From the NCBI RefSeq assembly GCF_002355155.1, contig NZ_AP017369.1, positions 806,001 through 870,000 on the forward strand: a stretch of 64,000 bases of DNA, given 5' to 3'. Below are positions 7,541 through 16,572 of this stretch, piece after piece. The stretch is from Corynebacterium suranareeae. Lineage in GTDB: Bacteria > Actinomycetota > Actinomycetes > Mycobacteriales > Mycobacteriaceae. Numbering within the stretch: position 1 is the stretch's first letter; the number at the start of each line of letters is the position of its first letter. A program made the position numbers and the translations under genes. A model generated the notes under the pieces. It did no database searches and had not been told where the DNA came from. It was given only the letters and a program-made list of their open reading frames with translations.

Positions 7541-9187
7541 TTAATGATCGTACGAGGTCTTTTGAGATGGTGTCGTTTTAGGTGGCAAGGGTTCGGGCAG
7601 TGGTCCTGCACTGGCATCGCCATGTAAACGCTTAATAATATTCTCGGCAGAAATTAAACACATGGGTATTCCTACGCCCGGGACGGTGGTGGCACCGGCA
7701 TAGAAGAGGTTCTCGACCTTGCGGGAGCTATTGCGCCCTCTTAAGAAAGCGGACTGTCTGAGAGTATGTGCTGGACCCAGTGCACTGCCTACCCATGAAT
7801 GGTAGCGGTGTTCAAAATCCGCAGGGCCAATGGTGCGTTTGACCACAATTCGGTCAGTGAGGTCAGGGATGCCGGCTTGTGTAGCAATTTGATTGATTGC
7901 ATGTGACGCGATTGTTTCCACGGATGCTGAAGCTGACTGTGTATACGCATCGCCGTGGCCGATGCTGCTAGAGGCCTTGGTTGGAATTAAAACAAAAAGG
8001 TTTTCGTATCCAGCAGGTGCAACGCCGTCTTCGGACGTTGAAGGCTTGGAGACATAAATGGAATTTGATGCATTGTGGGGGCGGGTAAGTTGAGGCCCGT
8101 CGAAAACTACAGCAAAATCATCTGTCCAATCTTCACTGAAGAAAAGGTTGTGATGGTCGAGCTGGGGTAACTCTCCTTTTACGCCCAGGAGGATTAATAC
8201 TGCTCCAATTCCAGGATTGCGATTGGACCAATATCGTTCGGGATAGGTTCGAAGTTCCCGGGGAAGCAGATTATTTTCTGTATGGTGTAGGTCGCCTGCT
8301 GAAACCACAAGATCCGCATCTAGATTTTGCACTTTCCTGTTGTGAAGGAAGCTCACACCTGTGGCGCTTGTGTTGCCCCTAGATGAAGCAGTGTTGATGG
8401 AAATGACCTCAGAATCGAGTTGAAACTCAACCCCGTTTTCCAGCGCTAACTGATGCAGAGCGTTAACCACTGCAGTAAAACCACCTATAGGGTATTTCAC
8501 TCCCTGCACCAAATCGGTATGACTCATCAAGTGATACATCGATGGGGTAGTAGTGGGTCGGGAAGACAGGAAGACTGCTGGATAGGTTAGGATCTGGCGC
8601 AATACCGGGCTGCTGAATTGACTATTTACGTACTTTTGTAAAGAACGGGTCAGTAGAGAAAACAGCCGGCCAGCTCGGGTCAGTACATCCCGGTGAAGCA
8701 GCGGGCCTAACGTTGAGAAATTATTATAAAGGAATCTATCAATGGCAATGTCATAGGCGTCTGCCGCGCTATCAAGATAAATTCCTAGTTTTGCACCCGC
8801 GCCGGGTTCGATGGATTCGAATAGCGTAATTGCTTCTTCACGCCCAGTGGGGACATCGACAGCGTCATGTGTGCCGGAAAAAACTCGATAACCAGGCATT
8901 AATTCTACCAAGTCGAGATAATCAGAAGTACGTGCACCAAAAAGTGCGAAGAAATGGTCAAAGGCCTCGGGCATGAGGTACCAAGAAGGTCCGGTATCCC
9001 ATCGAAAGCCAGGAAAGCCTGATATTTCCAGCGATCCAGCTCGGCCACCGACATCAGTGTTTTTTTCCAAAACAGTCACTTGCCAGCCATCACGTGCTAA
9101 AAGTGCAGAAGTGGCTAAACCAGCAACACCTGCGCCTATGACTACGGCGGTACCTGAGGAACGTGGAGTTGTAGTTGATGTCTTCAT
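7541..9187 (-). CDS. crtI: Phytoene desaturase CrtI
   Basis: A 548-residue FAD enzyme that converts phytoene to lycopene. The N-terminal dinucleotide-binding fold is clear (GAGVAGLA at residues 18-25, then VLEKNTDVGGRAG). The C-terminal carotenoid-desaturase signature, reading NLFYAGATTVPGVGIPMC, lies near residue 500. Full length for the family, with no frameshift. The ATG overlaps the crtB stop (ATGA at 9184-9187). Confidence 0.96.
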   Translation of the reverse strand: MKTSTTTPRSSGTAVVIGAGVAGLATSALLARDGWQVTVLEKNTDVGGRAGSLEISGFPGFRWDTGPSWYLMPEAFDHFFALFGARTSDYLDLVELMPGYRVFSGTHDAVDVPTGREEAITLFESIEPGAGAKLGIYLDSAADAYDIAIDRFLYNNFSTLGPLLHRDVLTRAGRLFSLLTRSLQKYVNSQFSSPVLRQILTYPAVFLSSRPTTTPSMYHLMSHTDLVQGVKYPIGGFTAVVNALHQLALENGVEFQLDSEVISINTASSRGNTSATGVSFLHNRKVQNLDADLVVSAGDLHHTENNLLPRELRTYPERYWSNRNPGIGAVLILLGVKGELPQLDHHNLFFSEDWTDDFAVVFDGPQLTRPHNASNSIYVSKPSTSEDGVAPAGYENLFVLIPTKASSSIGHGDAYTQSASASVETIASHAINQIATQAGIPDLTDRIVVKRTIGPADFEHRYHSWVGSALGPAHTLRQSAFLRGRNSSRKVENLFYAGATTVPGVGIPMCLISAENIIKRLHGDASAGPLPEPLPPKTTPSQKTSYDH

Positions 9188-10101
9188 CGCAAATTCTTTC
9201 TGTAGATGCTCATAGATAGACCTTTCATCGTGGCGCTAGCGAGTATAGAAAGTTTGATATGAAGTGGAACCCTGATTCGCTCCCGCAATAAATCGGAGGT
9301 AGGAGTAGCCTCAATTCGGTCAGTGAGTTTTTGAAAGAGCAAATAGGCAGAGATCACTCCGATGCGAGCCTGCACTGGTATTTCTGGAAATGCATCGTGG
9401 GCAATTGCTAGGTCTTGACGAATATCAGCGATGAGATTTTCTTTTTGTTCTTTAGTAAGAGTTCCTTGGCTGGTTTCGGGGAAATAAAAACGGCCCAAAT
9501 TTTGCTGATCTTCTGCCAAGTCACGGAGAAAGTTAATTTTCTGGAATGCCGCTCCCAATGAGCGGGCTCCGTTTTGCATAATCTCTAGCCGTTTTTTGCT
9601 AATCGTTCGACCTTGGTTGAAAACGCTGAGACAAAGTAGGCCTATAACTTCCGCGGAGCCATAGACATACGTTGTGAAGCTATCTGGGTCGTGTGTATTA
9701 GCTTTGAGGTCCTTACGCATTGATGCAAAGAAGGCTATTACATGCTCTTGTTCGAAATCACAGCGTCGGGCAGTTTCACCATAAGCTTGTAGAACAAGAT
9801 CTGTGTTGAAGCGTTGTTGTGGTGCTGCAAGAACCGCAATTTCATAGGCATCGAGAATCTCTTCGATTTTGGCAGTTGAGCAACCAGCGGCATGTGCAGT
9901 GCCGTCGACAATTTCATCGGCGATACGAACTACTGCATAGAGATTTCGTATGTCATTTCGTATACGTGGGGATAGCAACCACGTAGACAGACTGAAGCTC
10001 GTTGAATATTCTTCGATCACTTTATGTGAAGCCTTGAATGAGGCCCGATTGTAAAGTCTCAGTGCGCTTTTAAGAAAGAGAGGCGAATTTTGGTGTGTCA
10101 T
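9184..10101 (-). CDS. crtB: Phytoene synthase CrtB
   Basis: A 305-residue squalene/phytoene synthase that joins two GGPP molecules to give phytoene. The first Asp-rich motif is DEIVD (62-66) and the second lies in FLRDLAEDQQN. The start is the ATG at 10101, which overlaps the stop of the MmpL gene (ATGA). The longer frame to 10149 would run 50 bp into that gene and is not needed. Confidence 0.95.
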   Translation of the reverse strand: MTHQNSPLFLKSALRLYNRASFKASHKVIEEYSTSFSLSTWLLSPRIRNDIRNLYAVVRIADEIVDGTAHAAGCSTAKIEEILDAYEIAVLAAPQQRFNTDLVLQAYGETARRCDFEQEHVIAFFASMRKDLKANTHDPDSFTTYVYGSAEVIGLLCLSVFNQGRTISKKRLEIMQNGARSLGAAFQKINFLRDLAEDQQNLGRFYFPETSQGTLTKEQKENLIADIRQDLAIAHDAFPEIPVQARIGVISAYLLFQKLTDRIEATPTSDLLRERIRVPLHIKLSILASATMKGLSMSIYRKNLR

Positions 10102-12290
10102 AGCTGAGGCTGCTTCTGGTATTTCTGATTGGACAATTTTGAAGGCCACCAGATTTTCGGTCCGATGTCGTAGAACAAAGCAGGCACCAAGAAGGCGCGA
10201 ACGATCAAGGTATCAATAAGAACTCCAAAAGCGACAATGAAAGCAATTTGTGCCAGGAAGAGAATTGGGATGACATAGAGTGCTGCGAACGTTGCAGCGA
10301 GAACTACTCCAGCTGAGGTAATTACTCCGCCGGTTACTGTCAGACCTCGAAGAATTCCAAGTCTTGTGCCGTGGGTTTTGGTTTCTTCACGGATACGGGT
10401 GACTAAGAAAATGTTGTAATCGATGCCCAAGGCTACCAAAAATACAAACCCGTAGAGAGGTACTGCGGGGTCTGCTCCGGGGAAACTGAAAACGTGATTG
10501 AAAAGTAAAGCAGCCACGCCTAAAGCAGTAGCAAAAGACACCACGGTGGTGACGACTAGCAGGAGTGGTGCGACAATAGACCGCAGCAACAGCATGAGAA
10601 TAGCCAAAATGACCAGCAATACAATTGGGATGATCAGGTTGCGGTCGTGAATGGAGGCATCGATAGTGTCTACGGAAGTTGCAGTGACACCGCCTACTAC
10701 CGCTGATATATTTTCATCTGCAAAAGTTTGGCGGATACTGCGAATAGTTTTTTGAGCTTCTTCGGAATCTGGTGCTTCGACAAGTGTTGCTTGTAAAAGG
10801 ACTTGCCCTTCTACAACTACCGGGGCTGGAGCTGTACCAGCACCTAACGGCACAATACCGTCAGCAGTGATGGGGGCTGAGCCAGAGGGGGAGTCAGCAC
10901 TAGTGACAGTTACTGTCTCGAAATTGTCATTGTTAAGGACTACGTCAGCAACCTGTGCTGCCTGTGCTTCATCAACAATAATATAAGCAGGACTGCCGGA
11001 TCCACCGGGGAAGTGTTCACCTAAAGCCTGCTGGCCATCACGTGCTTCCGAGGAACCCAGAACTAAGTCGGATTGGGACACACCATCCGCTTTTAGCGTG
11101 GGAACGAAAGCCGCACCCAAGAGAAGCACAATAAGTGTAGATACCCAGATTGTACGAGGATGCTGCTCCACCAAATGAGCCACTTTTGACCAGATCCCGC
11201 TGGCGGGGATGTCGTTTTTGGCACGGGCTTTTTCAGGTTCGTATTTTGGTCGCTTGGGCCAAAAGGCCACCCGGCCGAATACAAATAGCAGGGCTGGTAG
11301 GAGAGTAAGAGCAGAAAGCATTGCAAAAATAATGCCCACCGAAGCTACTGGACCTAGCGTGGAGTTAGATTTCAAATCACTAAATAGCAAACAAAGGAGG
11401 CCTGCAATAACAGTGCTGCCCGAGGCAAGAATGGGTTCCACCGATGCCCGGATGGCTTTCCCTGTGGCTATCCCTTTATCTTGCTGAACGCGTAACTCTT
11501 CACGGAAACGAGCAACGTATAGCAATGAGTAATCGGTGGCGGCACCAATGACCAGAATGAAGAGGATGCCTTGAGTCTGACCCGAAAGCAGCAGGATCTC
11601 CCATTTTGCCAGCCACCACACCACCAATAGAGCTACAGTCAGCGCAAACAAGCTGGTAGCAAGCACTGCAATTGGCAGAATGAAAGAGCGATAGACGATG
11701 ACGAGGATGATAAGTACGGCCGCTAAGGCGACTGCTAGGAGTAACCCGTCGATACCGGCAAAAGCGGCACTGAGATCGGCGGTAAAACCAGCCGGCCCGG
11801 TTATATAGGTAGACACGTAGTCCGGCGTTTGCTGGGTTAGGGTTTCAGAAAGCTTTTCGACGCTTTCCGCCAGCTCGGCAGACGGACTGAGAGGGACAAA
11901 AACTTGTACAGCTCTGCCATCCTCAGATGGAATAGCAGGGGAGACTTCATCGGAAACTATATCTAATTCTGGGAGCCCAGCTACAACTTCATTGAGTTGT
12001 GCGATATCTTGTTGCGTTAAGGGGTCATCGCTGACCATGACGACAATGGCTGGGATGGATTCAGAATCAGTAAAATCTCCCAACTGTTCCTGTACCTGAG
12101 TGGCATCGGCAGATTCTGGCAGATATGTGGTCTGGCTGTTGGAGGAGACCTCACTAACCTTGCCGAAATAAGGCCCGCCGATTCCAGCTCCTACCAGCCA
12201 AACTAAAATTAGCAAGGCGGGTAGAAAGATTCTCATCAAGCGAGTAGAACCAGATTTCTTCTTGCGCTCTGTTGTGATGCTAGTAGACAT
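10098..12290 (-). CDS. MmpL/RND-type membrane transporter in the crt operon
   Basis: A 730-residue RND-superfamily protein of the MmpL type. It has two repeats of one helix, a large extracytoplasmic loop and a five-helix bundle. The second and eighth regions carry the typical segments (ATDYSLLYVARFREEL and GIDYNIFLVTRIREE). The start is the ATG at 12290 with GGAAG eight bases upstream; the GTG at 12299 has no usable site. It sits between crtE and crtB and is translationally coupled to crtB, so a role in carotenoid or prenyl-lipid export or placement in the envelope is plausible. The substrate is not shown by the sequence. Confidence 0.9.
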   Translation of the reverse strand: MSTSITTERKKKSGSTRLMRIFLPALLILVWLVGAGIGGPYFGKVSEVSSNSQTTYLPESADATQVQEQLGDFTDSESIPAIVVMVSDDPLTQQDIAQLNEVVAGLPELDIVSDEVSPAIPSEDGRAVQVFVPLSPSAELAESVEKLSETLTQQTPDYVSTYITGPAGFTADLSAAFAGIDGLLLAVALAAVLIILVIVYRSFILPIAVLATSLFALTVALLVVWWLAKWEILLLSGQTQGILFILVIGAATDYSLLYVARFREELRVQQDKGIATGKAIRASVEPILASGSTVIAGLLCLLFSDLKSNSTLGPVASVGIIFAMLSALTLLPALLFVFGRVAFWPKRPKYEPEKARAKNDIPASGIWSKVAHLVEQHPRTIWVSTLIVLLLGAAFVPTLKADGVSQSDLVLGSSEARDGQQALGEHFPGGSGSPAYIIVDEAQAAQVADVVLNNDNFETVTVTSADSPSGSAPITADGIVPLGAGTAPAPVVVEGQVLLQATLVEAPDSEEAQKTIRSIRQTFADENISAVVGGVTATSVDTIDASIHDRNLIIPIVLLVILAILMLLLRSIVAPLLLVVTTVVSFATALGVAALLFNHVFSFPGADPAVPLYGFVFLVALGIDYNIFLVTRIREETKTHGTRLGILRGLTVTGGVITSAGVVLAATFAALYVIPILFLAQIAFIVAFGVLIDTLIVRAFLVPALFYDIGPKIWWPSKLSNQKYQKQPQL

Positions 12291-12325
12291 CAAATTCACT
12301 TCCGTTAAAGGCGTAAAAGCTAGAT

Positions 12326-13444
12326 CTAAGATTTGCGGCTGGCTAGTTGCTCAACTTGTTTGAGTAATAACTTTTGAGCCTTGGGATATACCTGGGTGCT
12401 TAGTGTTTTGATCATCGAACGGCACATATTTAAGTGCTCGGAGATGGCATTCAAGGAGTGATTCTTTGCTCCGCACTGTATGAGAAGATGTTGAATTCGC
12501 TCTGCCTGAGAGGTGCTCAGATCTGCGGAACCGAAGTTGTCTTGAATATCATTCCATTTAGCAGTATTTCGAGCATAGGCGATGATTGTCGTTTCTTTTC
12601 CTTCTCGAAGGTCAGAAAAGGCATCTTTGCCGTGTTCGGCTGCGTCACCGAAAGTAGATAAGTAATCGTCCTGTAATTGGTAAGCGATGCCCAAGTTTGT
12701 GCCTATCTCACCTATCTTTGTTTCAATCTCGTGAGGTAGTTCCGCGAGAATTGCCGCTGCTCTCATTGGAAGTTCAAAAGTGTATGTGGCTGTTTTTAGC
12801 CGACTCATTTCTAGAGCAATGTCCATATTCGGGCTGATTGCTTTGCTGCTTAATCCCACATCAAGAAACTCACCCACAATGGTGTCATTCATCGTGTGGT
12901 TGAGTAAATCTAACAGCCGAACCCGTTGGGGATGTGGAAGGTCAAGGCGCGCGAAGATTTGATGGGTGGCAGCAAGAAAAAGATTTCCCATAAGTAGCCC
13001 ATTAGATTGTGCCCAATCTAGGTGCTCTGGATCGCGCTGGGTTTGTGCAAAACTTTCAGGTGTGCGATGAATGAGAATCTGCCCAATAAAATTAAGTTTG
13101 CCTCGACGATAGAGGTCTCCGTCAATAACATCGTCATGGACCAAAAGGGAAAAATGTAGTAGTTCTAAAGCTACTGCCACCTGTAAAGCGGTGTTGAGTT
13201 TGACCTCAATATCATCGTCCACAAGCGCGTCGTATAGCCCTAATAGCATCCGAGGACGGATCAACTTGCCACCACGCAAAGCTTGGAAAGCAGCATCCAG
13301 GCATGTACGGAATTCTGGTGGATATGTGCTGCACTGTTGGGATAGCGAAGCGCAGATGCGATTTAGTTCCCGATAAATCTCATCATTGAAATCAAGATCA
13401 GGATGAGTTGAATGCTCTGTGGTGATTGTCATGCCATTGTCCAT
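12326..13444 (-). CDS. crtE: Geranylgeranyl diphosphate synthase CrtE
   Basis: A trans-prenyl diphosphate synthase, first gene of the decaprenoxanthin operon. The first Asp-rich motif DDVID is at residues 104-108 (numbered from the ATG at 13444) and the second, DDYLSTFGD, at 259-267. It makes GGPP for CrtB. The frame is also open to a TTG at 13474 (382 residues), and an ATG at 13432 is possible. No strong ribosome-binding site decides between them. Divergent from crtR across about 190 bp. Confidence 0.94.
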   Translation of the reverse strand: MDNGMTITTEHSTHPDLDFNDEIYRELNRICASLSQQCSTYPPEFRTCLDAAFQALRGGKLIRPRMLLGLYDALVDDDIEVKLNTALQVAVALELLHFSLLVHDDVIDGDLYRRGKLNFIGQILIHRTPESFAQTQRDPEHLDWAQSNGLLMGNLFLAATHQIFARLDLPHPQRVRLLDLLNHTMNDTIVGEFLDVGLSSKAISPNMDIALEMSRLKTATYTFELPMRAAAILAELPHEIETKIGEIGTNLGIAYQLQDDYLSTFGDAAEHGKDAFSDLREGKETTIIAYARNTAKWNDIQDNFGSADLSTSQAERIQHLLIQCGAKNHSLNAISEHLNMCRSMIKTLSTQVYPKAQKLLLKQVEQLASRKS

Positions 13445-13581
13445 TCGAATATCGCACGGCCAGTTATGTCGCAAAAATTCCCAATCGTTGTAAATGGCGC
13501 ATTATTTTAATGAAGTACGGAAAGTGTGAAATCAGGTTCATAAAAATAATGTGCCTACAAGAAATTTATACTATCCGATGA

Positions 13582-13603
13582 GTTAATATTTTTAAAAATA
13601 AAC
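13582..13603. promoter_or_regulatory. AT-rich dyad in the crtE-crtR intergenic region, candidate CrtR operator
   Basis: A perfect 14-bp palindrome TATTTTTAAAAATA (13587-13600) lies here. It overlaps the half-site GTTAATAT (13582-13589), which also occurs in the lipocalin-promoter palindrome at 14916-14937. CrtR of C. glutamicum is known to repress crtE and its own gene from this region, but I cannot confirm that this is the bound sequence. Confidence 0.35.
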
Positions 13604-13635
13604 TTTATCTGACTTTGTAAAAAGAGGTGATTAAA

Positions 13636-14223
13636 ATGCTGAATATGCAGGAACCAGATAAAATCCATCCGGCAGAATCTCCACTTCCTAATATTTATGA
13701 CGTGAAAACTAGTGATCCCAAAAGTGAATTAGTTGATCGTTCTGGCATGTCGGAAGAAGACATTGCGCAAATCGGGCGGCTAATGAAGTCGCTGGCAAAT
13801 CTTCGCGATGTGGAACGTAGTATTGGTGAAGCCTCGGCACGTTATATGGAGCTAAGTGCCCCTGATATGCGAGCTTTGCACTATTTGATTGTGGCAGGCA
13901 ATGCGGGCGAAGTGGTGACTCCAGGAATGCTTGGAGCTCACCTTAAGCTTTCCCCGGCATCTGTAACAAAGACGCTCAATAGGCTAGAAAAAGGTGGACA
14001 TATTGTTCGTAAGGTGCACCCCGTCGACCGCAGGGCTTTCGCCCTCACGGTCACTGATGCCACTCGTGGAGAGGCGATGCGGACGCTTGGTAAGCATCAG
14101 GCGCGTCGTTTTGATGCCGCTAAACGATTAACTCCACAAGAGCGTGAAGTGGTTATCCGATTCCTTCAGGATATGACGCAGGAGTTATCCCTTAGTAATG
14201 CACCATGGCTTAACACGGAGTAG
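13636..14223 (+). CDS. crtR: MarR-family regulator CrtR
   Basis: A 195-residue MarR-type winged-helix repressor. The start is the ATG at 13636 with GAGG eight bases upstream; the GTG at 13627 lies inside that site. After a polar N-terminal extension of about 45 residues comes the helical dimer region, then the recognition helix around LSPASVTKTLNRLEKGG, and the wing VHPVDRRAFALTVT. In C. glutamicum CrtR represses the crt operon and is released by GGPP and other prenyl diphosphates. It converges with the lipocalin gene 17 bp away. Confidence 0.93.
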   Translation: MLNMQEPDKIHPAESPLPNIYDVKTSDPKSELVDRSGMSEEDIAQIGRLMKSLANLRDVERSIGEASARYMELSAPDMRALHYLIVAGNAGEVVTPGMLGAHLKLSPASVTKTLNRLEKGGHIVRKVHPVDRRAFALTVTDATRGEAMRTLGKHQARRFDAAKRLTPQEREVVIRFLQDMTQELSLSNAPWLNTE

Positions 14224-14240
14224 ATGACCATCTACGTGAA

Positions 14241-14891
14241 TTAAAGTGTGCAGAGCGGAGTGGCGGTGTTTAAGCCACCTGTCGCTGGGACTGTAATGAA
14301 TGCGCATGGCCACCACCCACGGTCCTCTGTAATGGTCCGAACGTGAGACCATTGGTCACTACTGAGTTGTGGCGTGCGGGATAGTATAAATCCTGAGGAA
14401 CGGCTGGGGCTGCCGACGATTGCTAGTGAATAATCATCTTCGATATAGGTCACGCGGTAGTTTGCTTGATTGTCTTCACTCTGAAATGGAACACCTGGGA
14501 AGTTAACCTTTAGTGAAGCATTGGAAACTACTTTAGCGCTGCCTTCAATAACTGAAGGCCCAAAGAAAGTGCCACACTTATTTGTTACAGAGATTGTGTC
14601 CGAATCGATCACGCCGTAATCAGCGGTAACGTCATGTGAGCACTGTAAAGAGAATGGTTGGGGAATTGCTGCGACTTGATACCACGTGCCTTTGTAGCGT
14701 TCTAGGTCAATGCTATTTTCAACTTCGGGCAGCGCTAGGTTTTCAGGAACCGAACTTAGGTTAGATACCTGCGAGGAGCCACCTGTAAGTCGTCCGCCGT
14801 CAAAAATGTCTTGGGCTTGTGCTGTCGCTGTTGCTGAAAGTGAAACCACTGAGAGTAGAACCGCAGCGGCAAACTTGCTTAAAATTCGCAT
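14241..14891 (-). CDS. Secreted lipocalin family protein (Blc-like)
   Basis: The product has 216 residues with a classical signal peptide ending in AQA before residue 27 and no lipobox, so it should be secreted. The lipocalin fold is marked by GTWYQVAAIP at about residues 65-74 (GxWY motif), a strand carrying DDYSLAIVGSPS, and the C-terminal LSRTPQL. It resembles Blc-type lipocalins that bind fatty acids or lysolipids. The ATG at 14891 has AAGGAA eight bases upstream. Next to the carotenoid genes it could bind a carotenoid or prenyl lipid, which is inference only. Confidence 0.82.
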   Translation of the reverse strand: MRILSKFAAAVLLSVVSLSATATAQAQDIFDGGRLTGGSSQVSNLSSVPENLALPEVENSIDLERYKGTWYQVAAIPQPFSLQCSHDVTADYGVIDSDTISVTNKCGTFFGPSVIEGSAKVVSNASLKVNFPGVPFQSEDNQANYRVTYIEDDYSLAIVGSPSRSSGFILSRTPQLSSDQWSHVRTITEDRGWWPCAFITVPATGGLNTATPLCTL

Positions 14892-14915
14892 AAAGCTATT
14901 CCTTTATTTCTGTCG

Positions 14916-14937
14916 ATATTAACCAAATGGTTAATAT
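14916..14937. promoter_or_regulatory. Perfect palindrome in the lipocalin promoter, candidate MarR-type operator
   Basis: Arms ATATTAACCA and TGGTTAATAT are exact inverted copies around a 2-bp centre, 25 bp upstream of the lipocalin start codon. The size and symmetry suit a MarR dimer. The 8-mer GTTAATAT recurs upstream of crtR. Confidence 0.6.
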
Positions 14938-15048
14938 TGTTAAAAGCATAGTAGATAGTTGTGGCTGGGTGAACAGTTTCATTGAAATCATAAATGATTT
15001 CTCAGATCTGCGGGAGTGAAATCACGCGATTTATATATACTTGCGCTC

Positions 15049-16572
15049 ATGGATAATCAACTTCCTCCCACTTTGCATTATCAAGCTCAAAACCCGCATC
15101 GGCGCGTACTGGTCACCGGTGCGACAGGCTACATTGGCGGCAGGTTGATTACTGAATTACTCGCTGCCGGTTTCCAAGTTCGGGCCACCTCCAGGAAAAA
15201 AACAAGTCTTCAGCGCTTTGACTGGTACGAGGACGTCGAGGCAGTGGAAGCGGATCTGACTGACGTGGCTGAGTTAGATACGTTATTTAAGGATGTAGAC
15301 GTTGTTTACTACCTAGTGCATTCCATGGGCGGCAAGGATGTTGATTTTGAGGAGCAGGAGCAGCTCACTGCTGAAAATGTGATCCAAGCTTCTGATCAAG
15401 CCGGGATAAAACAGATCGTCTACCTTTCTGGCTTACACCCGCGTGATCGAGAAATAGAAGAGTTATCTAAGCACATGCGCTCACGGGAAAAGGTCGCCCA
15501 GATTTTGCTGGCTGGCCAGACGCCAGCTTTAATTTTAAGGGCGGCCACAATTATCGGTTCCGGCTCTGCATCGTTTGAAATAATCCGTCATCTCACGGAG
15601 CGTTTGCCTAGAATGATAGCGCCGCAGTGGATTACTAATCAGATTGAGCCTTTAGCAATACGGGATGTTTTGCATTACTTAATCTCGGCGGCTGATTTAA
15701 TGGTTCCAGTTAACCGCTCCTGCGATATTGGGTGTGGAAAGTCATATGAATTTGCGGATCTATTGCGTATCTATGCAGATGTTCGGGGATTGAAGCGTCA
15801 TGTAAATTCCGTTCCCCTCAACTTGCCCATGGACAGGCTATCCGGGCTCTGGATTAGTCTAGTTACACCTGTTCCATTTCAATTGTCCTTCCCTTTAGCT
15901 CAATCAATGGCTGAGGATGCCGTCACTGAAGAGCACAGCATTAGAGATATCATTTCAGATCCACCAGATGGTTTTATCGAATATCGGGAAGCGGTGGAGC
16001 TGGCATTAGCTGCAGAAGTTGATCGTGGAGTTCCTACGTCATGGGATCGAAGCTGGACCGTACAACAACCGTGGGCTAGCCAGCCTACTGATCCAGAGTG
16101 GGCGGGCAAAGCTGTTTATGAAGACGTCCGCACAGAAGATACTGATCTCCGAGCAGCGCAGGTCTGGCCGATCATTGAAGGTTTGGGTGGCGTAAACGGC
16201 TGGTATTCTGCACCACTGCTATGGCGATTGCGGGGTATCGCTGACAAACTCATCGGCGGTCCAGGTTTGGGCGGACGGCGGGATCCCCGTCATTTGAAAC
16301 TTGGGGATCGCATCGATTGGTGGCGGGTTACTGAGATCGATCCACCACATAGATTAGTGCTCACCGCAGAGATGAAAGTAGATGGTGGCGCTTGGCTAAT
16401 CCTGGAAGTCGAGGACAAGGAAAATGGCGGATCTACTTATACCCAGCGCGCAATATTTGAGCCCAAGGGTTTGCCCGGTTATCTCTATTGGTGGGTTGTT
16501 TCACCATTCCACGCGATTATTTTTCCTTATATGCGTTCCAATATTTTAAAAGCTGCTCGTAAACTCACTTAA
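15049..16572 (+). CDS. NAD(P)-binding epimerase-like protein fused to a DUF2867 domain
   Basis: A 507-residue two-domain protein. The N-terminal half is an atypical short-chain dehydrogenase/NmrA-like Rossmann domain (TGATGYIG at residues 23-30, YYLVHSMGG further on). From about residue 330 a DUF2867 domain follows, recognisable by WPIIEGLGGVNGWY and a conserved GDRIDWWRV. Such fusions are found in actinobacteria and proteobacteria, without a known substrate. The ATG at 15049 lies 11 bp after a TATATA -10-like element and has no ribosome-binding site, so the mRNA may be leaderless. The GTG at 15016 is less likely. The 3' end overlaps phr by 8 bp, tail to tail. Confidence 0.82.
   Translation: MDNQLPPTLHYQAQNPHRRVLVTGATGYIGGRLITELLAAGFQVRATSRKKTSLQRFDWYEDVEAVEADLTDVAELDTLFKDVDVVYYLVHSMGGKDVDFEEQEQLTAENVIQASDQAGIKQIVYLSGLHPRDREIEELSKHMRSREKVAQILLAGQTPALILRAATIIGSGSASFEIIRHLTERLPRMIAPQWITNQIEPLAIRDVLHYLISAADLMVPVNRSCDIGCGKSYEFADLLRIYADVRGLKRHVNSVPLNLPMDRLSGLWISLVTPVPFQLSFPLAQSMAEDAVTEEHSIRDIISDPPDGFIEYREAVELALAAEVDRGVPTSWDRSWTVQQPWASQPTDPEWAGKAVYEDVRTEDTDLRAAQVWPIIEGLGGVNGWYSAPLLWRLRGIADKLIGGPGLGGRRDPRHLKLGDRIDWWRVTEIDPPHRLVLTAEMKVDGGAWLILEVEDKENGGSTYTQRAIFEPKGLPGYLYWWVVSPFHAIIFPYMRSNILKAARKLT

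Noticed and set aside
8230..8260. tRNA-like GGTTCGAAGTTCCC segment
   Set aside because: It lies in the crtI coding sequence and no cloverleaf can be drawn around it.
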